DNA of 64,000 nt from Pseudobdellovibrionaceae bacterium (GTDB lineage: Bacteria > Bdellovibrionota > Bdellovibrionia > Bdellovibrionales > Bdellovibrionaceae), in NCBI GenBank assembly GCA_013359135.1, contig JABWCN010000019.1, positions 1 to 64,000 of the forward strand, given 5' to 3'. A model generated the notes under the pieces. That model saw only the letters and a program-made list of their open reading frames with translations, did no database searches and was not told the DNA's origin. Below are positions 57,078-64,000 of this stretch, in pieces. How positions within the stretch are numbered: the stretch's first letter is position 1; each line of letters starts with the position of its first letter. The position numbers and the translations under genes were made by a program.

Positions 57078-57749
57078 TTATTGATCCCACCAATTATCCA
57101 TTTCGAACAATTTGATATCTTTAGTCCCACTTGACTGATGAGAAAGAAAATCTTCAAATTGGTCTTCCATTTCTTTTAAAAAACTTTCGGTTATTCTATA
57201 AGGAAATGGTGTACTTCCACTTTTAGTTCGAACGGAAAAATCTTGGATTGCCCAGCCCGCATCAGCCATTTTTTTCCAATCGATGAGTTCGCGCTCATTA
57301 AGATTTGTTCTTATTTCAAAGTTTGAATAAAGGGGTTTACTAGTTTCTTTCGACAAAAGGTAGCTGGCAAAAGTATATAAAAGTATTTCGAAGCCTTTAT
57401 TCTTCGCACTTGTTGTAGTACCCGCAATTGCTTCCCATGTTCCAAAGGTGTACAACATATTAATTCTACCAACAGGTTTCCCATCGGCCACAAGGTATAA
57501 ATAATAACTTGAGTCGTTTACGAATTGAAAATTGCGAACAATACTAATTCGTAGATTACTTCTATGGATTCCGTTGCTTTCCATTATTTCAAACGGGCTG
57601 TTAAGGCCTTTTGAACCTTGATAATAGCGTCTACAGCTTGCTTTCAACTCCGCGCTATTTACCTGTTGAGTGGACACCGCCAAACTTAAAGAAACAACTG
57701 TCAACATAATAGACATTAATGCTTTTCTTGTTTTCTTATTTTGCTCCAT
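57078..57749 (-). CDS. Exported protein with a GNAT-like core, function unknown
   Basis: About 223 residues. The start is the internal ATG at 57749 (MEQNKKTRKALMSIML...), preceded by AGGAGA at nine bases; the longer frame from 57842 has no such site. A signal peptide (SIMLTVVSLSLAVSTQQVNSA) is followed by a domain with strands and a loop like those of GNAT proteins: LYLVADGKPVGRINMLY, KGFEILLYTFASYLL and DWKKMADAGWAIQD. Acyltransferase activity in the periplasm would be unusual, so only the fold is suggested. It is the first gene after tRNA-Leu in the accessory stretch. Confidence 0.72.
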   Translation of the reverse strand: MEQNKKTRKALMSIMLTVVSLSLAVSTQQVNSAELKASCRRYYQGSKGLNSPFEIMESNGIHRSNLRISIVRNFQFVNDSSYYLYLVADGKPVGRINMLYTFGTWEAIAGTTTSAKNKGFEILLYTFASYLLSKETSKPLYSNFEIRTNLNERELIDWKKMADAGWAIQDFSVRTKSGSTPFPYRITESFLKEMEDQFEDFLSHQSSGTKDIKLFEMDNWWDQ

Positions 57750-57910
57750 ACTTCGGTCTCTCCTAATAGAAATATAGGAAAGCAAGTTTGCAGCCAAAAA
57801 AATAAGATCTAAAATCCCCAACAGTTCCCGGACAGTTAACATAATGACACTAATTTTTTCAGGATTTTAAATCGACAAAGCGCATTTCAGTGAAGCGATC
57901 ACGTTCCAAA

Positions 57911-57927
57911 GACCAGGGTTTCTGGTC
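57911..57927 (-). terminator. Short hairpin after the 232-aa exported protein
   Basis: GACCAG and CTGGTC form a 6-bp stem with a 5-base loop directly behind the stop codon at 57929; only three T follow on the minus strand, so it is a weak terminator. Confidence 0.35.
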
Positions 57928-57928
57928 G

Positions 57929-58627
57929 TTAGTTTTTCGTACAGACTAATTTCACTGGAGAAACTATTGTTGGTAGAGTAATAGCGCCTTCTAAGTTATC
58001 AGCATTTTGTCCAACCAAAGAGATCTTAATACTTTCGCTATTCTTCAGCTTTAAATCAAACCCCACAGTAGTTAACCCATTCGATTTTGAAATGGCTATA
58101 TTTCTTGTTTCTACTTGGTACGTAACTGCTAAATTCCTTATCCACTCACTAATTTTTTTAAGCTGAGTGGCAACAGTTGCGTAGACATCAACTCTGCCCC
58201 CGCATGGGACATCGGGAACGATATTTTTATTTTGATCGATATCTTCTAACTTTTTACAAACGACAGGCTGTTTTAGAAGACCGAATTCCGAAGCATTTAA
58301 ACTGCCTGGCTTCCAGTCCAAAGGATCTTTAGATATGTCATACCCCGTATACAAATACAAATGCTGATAATTACCCATTTTATCGATTCCTAAACCACCA
58401 TGACCCAGCATATGCCCAACACTTACGTTTCTATGATTTCGTGTGATAGTAACATCAAATGGCTCCCTACTTGTGTTCGGCAATTTTTCCTGAATAGTAA
58501 CAACGGTATCAATTTCCATAGCATCCGATTCTCCGATGCACTTCAAACTCAAAAGCTCATCTGCCATTGCTGTATATGAAATAGTCAGAATTCCAAAAAT
58601 GGCCATATTTTTTGCAAAACTAAACAT
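57929..58627 (-). CDS. Exported protein of unknown function (232 aa)
   Basis: Not recognised. Signal peptide MFSFAKNMAIFGILTISYTAMA, then a mature domain with four Cys (LKCIGES, VVCKKL, VPCGG, LVCTKN) and strand-like stretches. The ATG has AAGGAGC upstream. The product lacks membrane helices and is probably periplasmic. It runs in the same direction as the preceding gene with a 179-base gap and a weak hairpin between them. Confidence 0.75.
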   Translation of the reverse strand: MFSFAKNMAIFGILTISYTAMADELLSLKCIGESDAMEIDTVVTIQEKLPNTSREPFDVTITRNHRNVSVGHMLGHGGLGIDKMGNYQHLYLYTGYDISKDPLDWKPGSLNASEFGLLKQPVVCKKLEDIDQNKNIVPDVPCGGRVDVYATVATQLKKISEWIRNLAVTYQVETRNIAISKSNGLTTVGFDLKLKNSESIKISLVGQNADNLEGAITLPTIVSPVKLVCTKN

Positions 58628-58983
58628 GAATGCTCCTTAAATTAAGTTCTATTAGATTTTTAAATTTCCTAATTGCCTGATGCTAGACACGTGCCGAGGA
58701 AATGAGTTCGACAAGTATTCGAACTAAAATACTCTCACAGATCTGAAAATCAAACACCGACTCTTCCAGACTCTTCTCTTCCACTGAAGAATTCTGAGGG
58801 GGTATAGAGTTAGGTTTTGAATTTTCTCTCCGTCTTTATTAAAAGGCTGATTTCCTTATGATATCAGAAATTTGAAAATTACAAACTCTATGTAGCACTC
58901 TAGATCTATTCAGTATTACTCAAATTCATTTCATTTATTGACCTTCTCGAAGCATTGGCTTTTACTTTTCAATGAGGTGTCAT
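58628..58983. other. Intergenic region between divergent exported-protein genes
   Basis: About 356 bases with no supported gene. It holds the promoters for both sides. CT-rich repeated bits (GACTCTTCCAGACTCTTCTC near 58760) and a small hairpin (CTTC/GAAG) are the only features noticed. Confidence 0.4.
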
Positions 58984-59352
58984 ATGAAATTTTTTATAGG
59001 AATCTTAACATTATTAATTTCGTTCAATGTGTTTGCAAAAGAAATCAGTGTTGAAGGACTCAAAGAGTTGAAGCGATACCAACTCATTCATAATTGCTAT
59101 AACAAATTTTTAGAAGTTCCAGGCCAATCAGGGCAAAAAACAGGAAAATTGGTAATTGATTTAATTCTAGATAAGTCTGGAAAGGTGCTTGGTGCCAAAG
59201 AAAACTCTAAAGACTCAACGATTCATGAGGATGCTTTGAACTCATGCCTTTTTTCTTCTCTGAAAAAATTGAAATTTCCCAAAGAGGCTTCTGGTGATGA
59301 AGCTGCAATTTCTATCACCTTGACTTTGCCACTAGAAGACAGTGCTCATTAA
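58984..59352 (+). CDS. Exported TonB-C/AgmX-like domain protein
   Basis: About 122 residues. The start is the second ATG (58984), which has GAGGTG just upstream. A signal peptide (FFIGILTLLISFNVFA) is followed by one small domain with the pattern of TonB or AgmX/PglI C-terminal domains: GKLVIDLILDKSGKVLGAKE, a Cys pair (HNCYNKF, NSCLFSS), LKKLKFPKE and a strand at the end. It has no membrane anchor or linker, so it is not an energy transducer. Soluble single-domain versions are common in delta-proteobacterial and Bdellovibrio-like genomes; function unknown. Confidence 0.72.
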   Translation: MKFFIGILTLLISFNVFAKEISVEGLKELKRYQLIHNCYNKFLEVPGQSGQKTGKLVIDLILDKSGKVLGAKENSKDSTIHEDALNSCLFSSLKKLKFPKEASGDEAAISITLTLPLEDSAH

Positions 59353-59440
59353 GCACTTATTTCTGAGATCTAAATTTCTCAAGTCATTGGACCTTCTACT
59401 CAAAGACCGCTTTTTCAGAAAAAACGGTCAGATAGTATAA

Positions 59441-59653
59441 AATCGATTTTTACAGATAAATCCTCTTTTGCGTGTTCCCTCATTAATACATGACTGCAAA
59501 CCACTTTCTGAATCTATGGCAATGATTGAGTTTTTAGAAGCGACTTATCCAACGCCTTCGGTCCTACCAAAGGCTTTATGGGACAGAGCTAAAATTCGTG
59601 AAATATTCGAAATCGTGAATGCAAACCACAACCGCCCAGAGTCCAGGGGTTAA
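59441..59653 (+). pseudogene. Internal fragment of a zeta-class glutathione transferase/maleylacetoacetate isomerase gene
   Basis: A 70-codon open stretch reads INPLLRVPSLIHD, CKPLSESMAMIEFLEATYPT and RAKIREIFEIVNA, which fits the end of the thioredoxin-like half and the start of the helical half of zeta-class GSTs (maleylacetoacetate isomerases). The catalytic Ser/Cys region before it and the C-terminal domain after it are missing; the match stops at 'EIVNA' and ends in TAA. There is no ribosome site. It is a gene remnant in the accessory stretch after tRNA-Leu. Confidence 0.6.
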
Positions 59654-59656
59654 TGC

Positions 59657-59932
59657 TTACTTCTTTTTTGGAGAGCACCAACGATATGAATTAAGACATT
59701 TTAATCCGTCAGGCGAATAATCAGCGGGACATTTGAAAGGCTGACCTTCTTGGAGAACATATCCTCCCGACTTTTCGAGTCGTTTTGCAGAGGACTCACA
59801 ACAGCTATCCCCATTGCAGCGCTTGAATAGCTCTTTATAGTCGCGAATTTGAACGTCTTTGAATGAAGAAGGTGCTTGTGAAAAGCAGCTTACCGAAAAT
59901 AAAAGAATGGCTGGTAAAAAAATAAATTGCAT
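59657..59932 (-). CDS. Small exported cysteine-rich protein (91 aa)
   Basis: A short signal peptide (FIFLPAILLFSVSCFS) and about 75 mature residues with six Cys (CNGDSCC, FKCPADYS, LKCLNSYRWC). The Cys spacing suggests a compact disulfide-bonded domain. An N-terminal lipid anchor at Cys16 is possible (FSVSC). Not a family I can name. It ends 4 bases after the GST remnant on the other strand. Confidence 0.6.
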   Translation of the reverse strand: MQFIFLPAILLFSVSCFSQAPSSFKDVQIRDYKELFKRCNGDSCCESSAKRLEKSGGYVLQEGQPFKCPADYSPDGLKCLNSYRWCSPKKK

Positions 59933-60091
59933 CGATTAAGCTTGTCATTACTAGCAAAGGCGATCAACATCCAAATGCCTCTGTCCGATAGTGCCAACGC
60001 CTCCCAATTAACTTTTTTGATGGTCGCGACCGCCATTTTTCTTCCAATGCTTTATCCTTTGTGACTTTTCTCTGACTTGTGAAATATAGAT

Positions 60092-60271
60092 TCAATTGGA
60101 TTTGTGGACATCATTTTTATGGATAGATTCTTGATGATGCAAAAAATCACTGTGTTTTGGTTCTGGCTTTTCAAGGTCTAGTTTTAAGTCTTCACTTTTT
60201 GGAATATTAATAAGTTTAGGTGCAGTCAGTGTTTTTTTCCGAGTTTGATTTTTCTTGTGCAATAGTTGCAT
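60092..60271 (-). CDS. Possible small hydrophilic protein (59 aa)
   Basis: An ATG-started frame of 59 codons with gene-like composition (residues such as TAPKLINIPKSEDLKLDLEK and a His-rich tail). No signal peptide and no domain recognised. There is no Shine-Dalgarno sequence, and TATAAA lies directly before the ATG, so a leaderless transcript would be needed. It could be the end of a decayed gene. The 454-base stretch 59933-60386 has no other candidate. Confidence 0.3.
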   Translation of the reverse strand: MQLLHKKNQTRKKTLTAPKLINIPKSEDLKLDLEKPEPKHSDFLHHQESIHKNDVHKSN

Positions 60272-60342
60272 TTTATAAAATCAAAACAAAGCATAAGATT
60301 CGACAAAAGAATCAAACTCTAAGTAGATATTTCTTGATAAGA

Positions 60343-60370
60343 GCCTTAGGCGTAGGGCCTCGCCTAAGGC
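60343..60370. repeat. Perfect 10-bp inverted repeat
   Basis: GCCTTAGGCG (60343-60352) and CGCCTAAGGC (60361-60370) with an 8-base spacer. It sits 16 bases beyond the methyltransferase stop. No U-tract follows on either strand, so it may be a weak terminator, a protein-binding site or a small repeat. It is much richer in G+C than its surroundings. Confidence 0.6.
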
Positions 60371-60386
60371 GTCTATACTATTACTG

Positions 60387-61301
60387 CTATTTTTTAGCTG
60401 CTATCAGATACTGAATTGCGCCTCCAGCACTATGATAGGTGCCAGCTTCTACTTCTTTAATAATTTGCTGAAATCGCTTTTGCCGTTCATTCCAAAGTTT
60501 TTCAAACTCTTCAAAGGAGCCACCACCTGCTACAAAATACTTTTTCATATCTTGCTTTTCCCACCCCAAAAAATCTCTTTTACTCCATTCTTTCATTTGT
60601 TGAATGTTTACTTTTTGTTCTTCAGTTTCATAAGGTGGAAAAAACGGGGTTGTTTTGTCAGAAAGATAAACTTTAATGTTCTCTGCTCCTAGCTCAGCAA
60701 GATAGCCAGGTAAAAAATCTCCTTCGGAATTGTAACCTAAGTTTAATGCCTTTTTACCTTGCTGAAGAATCAGATCAAATCGTATTTGATTGACAATCTC
60801 GTCAGTTCTCATTTTTTGCGTCACACTGTCGCCGATGGCACCATTTGCAAAATTATTAGGTTCTGCTAGTAAAACAGTTCCTTTAGTTTTTGTAACTCGA
60901 AGCATTTCCTTTAATGCTTTTTTTGGATCAGGAAGGTGAATCAGTAAAGTTTGGCAAGTTACTAAATCAAAAAAGTTATCAGGAAAGGGAAGCGAATAAA
61001 CATCCCCCACTTGATATTGAAATCTTTTGTTTAAATTTCTTTCTATCGCGCGTTCTTTAGCTTTGGCTATCGACGCTTCTTCTTTGTCGATACCAATAAG
61101 ATTGAAATTATTATTTAGAACTCTTGCCAATAGTTGTCCCCAATGGCCTACTCCACAACCTAAATCTAATACGTCTTGAACGTTATCAAGTTCTAGAGCT
61201 TGAAGTCTTAATTTTAAAAAATCTAAATTCCACCAAAAGTCCCTGTATTCACCAAAATAGTCTTCAGAATGTGCTTTTTGCACACGTTTATTATTTTCCA
61301 T
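60387..61301 (-). CDS. Class I SAM-dependent methyltransferase
   Basis: 304 residues. The SAM site is clear: VLDLGCGVGHWGQLLARVL (motif I), GIDKEEASIAKAKERA, then YQVGDVYSLPFPDNFFDLVTCQ and RVTKTKGTVLLAEPNN. The C-terminal third (from about 185) is longer than in UbiE-type enzymes and may hold the substrate pocket. The substrate is unknown. It is the last gene before the tRNA-like remnant in the accessory stretch. Confidence 0.85.
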   Translation of the reverse strand: MENNKRVQKAHSEDYFGEYRDFWWNLDFLKLRLQALELDNVQDVLDLGCGVGHWGQLLARVLNNNFNLIGIDKEEASIAKAKERAIERNLNKRFQYQVGDVYSLPFPDNFFDLVTCQTLLIHLPDPKKALKEMLRVTKTKGTVLLAEPNNFANGAIGDSVTQKMRTDEIVNQIRFDLILQQGKKALNLGYNSEGDFLPGYLAELGAENIKVYLSDKTTPFFPPYETEEQKVNIQQMKEWSKRDFLGWEKQDMKKYFVAGGGSFEEFEKLWNERQKRFQQIIKEVEAGTYHSAGGAIQYLIAAKK

Positions 61302-61758
61302 AGTTTTTGTCCTAATATAGTTAAAGTATAAATTTATACGAAATTGTTACTGCCTTTAAAGGCTGAAATAAAAAGAAATATAAGACTAAGGTGGACAGAC
61401 TTGTGTAATCATTAAAACATTTTTTAGGACGCATAAAATTATTAGTCAATAGTTTAAACTGGAGATAAAAGATTGTTACTACAAAAATCTTGAGTAGGTA
61501 CTTTTTTTCCTGCATTTATCGTAAAAAATGCCAATTTAAACAAAAAAACACCGTTTTGGCGGGCTGATTTGTAAGATCAAAGTAATTGAGTAACACCAAA
61601 CCTCCATTTGCTGAATCTAAAGCTACTAATTTCATATTTTCTGGTTGGCTTTTGTCCCCTATTTTTTCTACTATTAGTAAATTGAGTCCACAGAAGGGCA
61701 ATCTAATTATTTTTCTACATCAAAATGTGTTCGTTTTCAAACCAATCTAAGAACCTTG
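61302..61758. other. Gap with decayed coding traces
   Basis: 457 bases with no supported gene. The minus-strand frame at 61516-61701 (61 codons, TTG start, no ribosome site) has protein-like stretches such as KLVALDSANGGLVLLNYFDL, so it may be a gene remnant, but I cannot assign it. Confidence 0.35.
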
Positions 61759-61798
61759 GGAAGTTGGCCAGAGTGGCGGTTCAAACCCACACTGCCAT
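61759..61798 (+). pseudogene. tRNA-like remnant
   Basis: GGAAGTTGGCCAGAGTGG looks like the acceptor and D-arm start of a serine/leucine-type tRNA, and GGTTCAAACCCACACTGCC looks like a T arm with acceptor 3' strand. They are directly joined, without anticodon arm, and the two acceptor strands do not pair. So this is either an internal deletion or a join of two tRNA ends. A terminator follows at 61824. Confidence 0.4.
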
Positions 61799-61823
61799 TG
61801 TAAATATATTTTTGCTTAAGAAT

Positions 61824-61849
61824 AAAAAACCAACAAAAGTTGGTTTTTT
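61824..61849. terminator. Bidirectional intrinsic terminator
   Basis: AAAAAACCAAC, 4-base loop, GTTGGTTTTTT: an 11-bp stem with T runs on both strands. It would end the minus-strand phospholipase gene (stop at 61877) and any transcript from the tRNA remnant. Confidence 0.75.
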
Positions 61850-61876
61850 ATTTGATACTTCCCATAGGTCTTTGAA

Positions 61877-64000
61877 TTATAAAAGTTCGTGAAGTGACGG
61901 AAACATTTCCAATAACTTCTCGGAAATATAGTATAACGTCTTCTTTCCAGTTCCCACGTTATCATACAAATCAAATTCGCCAATTGGTTTGCCATCAGGA
62001 CCTAATTGAGCTGAATGCTTAATTCGATTTTGTATATCCTGAATCACTCTATTTGCAAGCTCTGGGTTGTCATGACAGATAAAGACCATTTCATTATTCA
62101 AGTTAGTGGATCGCGGATCGACATTATATGTACCAATCATAGTTATTTTACCATCAATCACAGCACGCTTTGAATGCAGACCCCACAACGCATCTTTTTC
62201 ATAAGCAGGAACTGACAGATACTTAGGCTTTTCCCCTTTGTAAATCCACATATTGACACCTTTAGATGTCCATTGACTCACAATAGGGTAAAAAGCTGCA
62301 ACAGTGTAAAATGCGTCAGTAGAGTACAAGCTATTTGTCAAAATATTCAATTTAAAATCTTTGTTAGCACCTAAAAGATTTTTAAAAATATTCGTCCCTT
62401 TGTCTGTGATCACAAAATAAGGAGATTCTATATGCAAAGACTCCTTAGCTTGTGAAACCACTCCGTAAATTGTAGGAAAAGTCTTTCTTGTTTCAGGGCC
62501 AGCACCAGGTAAATCCGAAACAAAAGTGGAATGACGACAAACCCCTTTATATTCTCGTTCAAACATTTCCTTACCCATATGTTGAACTAGATAAGCATAT
62601 TGATCATCCGTCTCAGAGATGTTGATCATGTTCATACCGCTTTCAATTTTCTTTGTATAGACTAGCTGACCCTTTTTATTTGTACTTCGAGGATTATAAT
62701 ACTCAGGGTCTTCACTGATAGAACTATACCAAAAAGCCTCGAAACTATCTTTAAAAGCTGTCGCCATTGAGCCTTTAACATAGATATCCGTATCTAAAAA
62801 ATTGTACTTTCTACTTAGATCAAAGTAATCATCCCCAATATTTCTACCACCTGTGATGACTTCTTTACCATCTACAATAATTGTTTTTCTATGATTTCTA
62901 GAATTAGATTTCATAAAATCTGTCAAAGGAGCTACATTATAATAACGTACTTGAATTCCTTTATCTCTTAACGCCGTAGCATATGTTTTATCCAACTTGA
63001 ATACTGTAAATGAAGAATCTACTAAAATTCGCACACGGATATTTTTTGAAGGATCAGAGGCAGCTTTCTGCTGCGCTTTAAGCATTAACTCTTGGGTGAT
63101 CATTCTAGCTGAAAAATCATCCTCAGTTTGGTATATAAAGTATTCTAGATCAATAGAATCTTTTGCACTACGAATCATATTAACTCGCTTGTAAAGCGAA
63201 CCAATTCCGCTGGTCAAAAGAACTACTTCCTGAGGATCCATGGAAGTCTTCAGTAAGCTTTCCATTTGATGCTGCAGCATCACATATTCTTTTTTCAAAA
63301 GTCTAAGTAATTCAATTTGAAGCGTCCCACGAACCTCTCTTCCATTTTTATATAATAAAATAGGATGAAAGTTTTTCCCGGGCATTGCCTTTTCTAAAAT
63401 ATGATCAGGGCTAATAGTAAATCGACCCAAAGTCTTTTCTGTTTTCCACTTTAAGTTATCAAAAACAACAAATATAAGTTCCGCACAAACAATTCTTTGA
63501 TCTGATTCCACATCAAAGTTAAAATCATAGGGTTTACCAACTTGCTTCACAGCATTTTTAATATACCTGACTTTTAGTTCTTTAGAGTACTCATCATTAT
63601 TTCTTAGAACTAAAAGATCATCAATATCTAAAAAATGCTCTAACGTGTTAAGCTGTACTCCGTTGAAAAGTTTGGCTACAGCTTTAATTCTATCATTATA
63701 TCTAAGTGCCTCTAGGATTACTTGTCCTTTTTCAATTTGTGACTGGATTGCCGCAGGAATATAACTCCACAATCCTTCTTCTATTAGCTGCTCTTTAGTT
63801 CCTAGCCAAATAGCCACATGGCCATAGTAACCAGGAATAAAAGCATCTGTGGATCTAAAAGAAGTCTTCTCTAAGAGAATATCAAAAGGTCGCAGGGCTT
63901 TAAATATTTTTTCCTTTTCCTCCGTTTTGAGATTTCTCATATAGCCATCGCGGTTATCTGATTTTTTAGCGCCAACGACATTACCAAAAATACCACGTAG
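61877..64000 (-). CDS. YiiX-like papain-fold domain fused to a phospholipase D/cardiolipin-synthase-like protein (5' end outside window)
   Basis: At least 707 residues; the frame stays open from the ATG at 63940 to the right edge (LRGIFGNVVGAKKSDNRDGY precedes it), so the true start is outside. Residues counted from that ATG: about 10-210 form a permuted papain-like (YiiX/C92) domain with DILLEKT, a likely catalytic His in YYGHVAIWLG and Cys in QRIVCAELIFVVFDN. The rest is a PLD pair with HKD motifs HRKTIIVDGKEVITGGRN (about 350) and HSKRAVIDGKITMIG (about 588). Such enzymes cleave or transfer phospholipid headgroups. No membrane helix is visible. A terminator follows. Confidence 0.87.
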   Translation of the reverse strand, partial: LRGIFGNVVGAKKSDNRDGYMRNLKTEEKEKIFKALRPFDILLEKTSFRSTDAFIPGYYGHVAIWLGTKEQLIEEGLWSYIPAAIQSQIEKGQVILEALRYNDRIKAVAKLFNGVQLNTLEHFLDIDDLLVLRNNDEYSKELKVRYIKNAVKQVGKPYDFNFDVESDQRIVCAELIFVVFDNLKWKTEKTLGRFTISPDHILEKAMPGKNFHPILLYKNGREVRGTLQIELLRLLKKEYVMLQHQMESLLKTSMDPQEVVLLTSGIGSLYKRVNMIRSAKDSIDLEYFIYQTEDDFSARMITQELMLKAQQKAASDPSKNIRVRILVDSSFTVFKLDKTYATALRDKGIQVRYYNVAPLTDFMKSNSRNHRKTIIVDGKEVITGGRNIGDDYFDLSRKYNFLDTDIYVKGSMATAFKDSFEAFWYSSISEDPEYYNPRSTNKKGQLVYTKKIESGMNMINISETDDQYAYLVQHMGKEMFEREYKGVCRHSTFVSDLPGAGPETRKTFPTIYGVVSQAKESLHIESPYFVITDKGTNIFKNLLGANKDFKLNILTNSLYSTDAFYTVAAFYPIVSQWTSKGVNMWIYKGEKPKYLSVPAYEKDALWGLHSKRAVIDGKITMIGTYNVDPRSTNLNNEMVFICHDNPELANRVIQDIQNRIKHSAQLGPDGKPIGEFDLYDNVGTGKKTLYYISEKLLEMFPSLHELL

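Noticed and set aside
59981-60080. GGTCGCGACC palindrome and flanks near 60026
   Set aside because: A 10-bp palindrome with no T-run or partner; too short to interpret.

Overview
The window is AT-rich (roughly mid-30s % G+C by eye) bacterial chromosome with densely packed genes, many of them for exported proteins of unknown function. Alternative complex III (ActA, ActB, start of ActC), System II cytochrome c maturation (ResB and CcsA), heme A synthase, and the many lineage-specific signal-peptide proteins together fit a Gram-negative aerobe of the Bdellovibrionota (Bdellovibrio-like) or a close relative. That placement is inference from gene content; there is no rRNA in the window.

Layout. 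1-3884 (minus): actA-actB-actC of the quinol oxidising alternative complex III. 4421-9760: three exported proteins of unknown function. 9908-14521: a TonB-dependent outer membrane receptor divergent from its own tonB-exbB-exbD operon, with a 7-2-7 palindrome between them. 14842-15513: an exported protein built from two copies of one cysteine-containing module. 15604-18670: resB-ccsA. 18747-23817: N-formylglutamate amidohydrolase, cobalamin adenosyltransferase, a GNAT-like protein, a BFD-type [2Fe-2S] protein, an ATP-grasp ligase and a CNNM/CorC-type membrane protein. 24119-30332: exported proteins of unknown function plus a decayed HAD hydrolase tail. 30414-44842: two orphan membrane histidine kinases with matching catalytic cores, a periplasmic solute-binding protein, an SDR-SRPBCC fusion next to a photolyase, a UbiB-type kinase, a thioredoxin-like protein, nucleotidyl- and glycosyltransferases, heme A synthase, a Lon N-domain protein, a Nudix hydrolase and small membrane proteins. 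44866-54695 (minus): a long run mscS-queA-tgt-yajC-secD-secF-recJ-queC-DUF366, which joins the Sec accessory complex with queuosine tRNA modification. 54717-56675: glutaminase behind a long structured leader or small RNA, then a lipoprotein. 56746: tRNA-Leu(GAG). 57078-61301: an accessory stretch of small exported proteins, a methyltransferase and a broken glutathione transferase gene, ending at a tRNA-like remnant near 61759. 61877-64000: a papain-like/phospholipase D fusion that runs off the window.

How the genes connect. ActA is a pentaheme c-type cytochrome and would need ResB/CcsA for heme attachment. CtaA supplies heme A for an aa3-type oxidase, the usual partner of complex III in such chains. 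QueC, Tgt and QueA are three steps of queuosine synthesis, and DUF366 lies directly beside queC. TonB/ExbB/ExbD would energise the adjacent receptor.

No CRISPR array, insertion sequence, phage or polymorphic toxin system is visible. The most interesting unexplained features are the structured, terminator-ended RNA region in front of glutaminase (55751-56112), an intrinsic terminator inside the yajC-secD interval, a 99-bp antisense overlap of a glycosyltransferase gene with the conserved end of ctaA, and the decayed patch between tRNA-Leu and the tRNA remnant.
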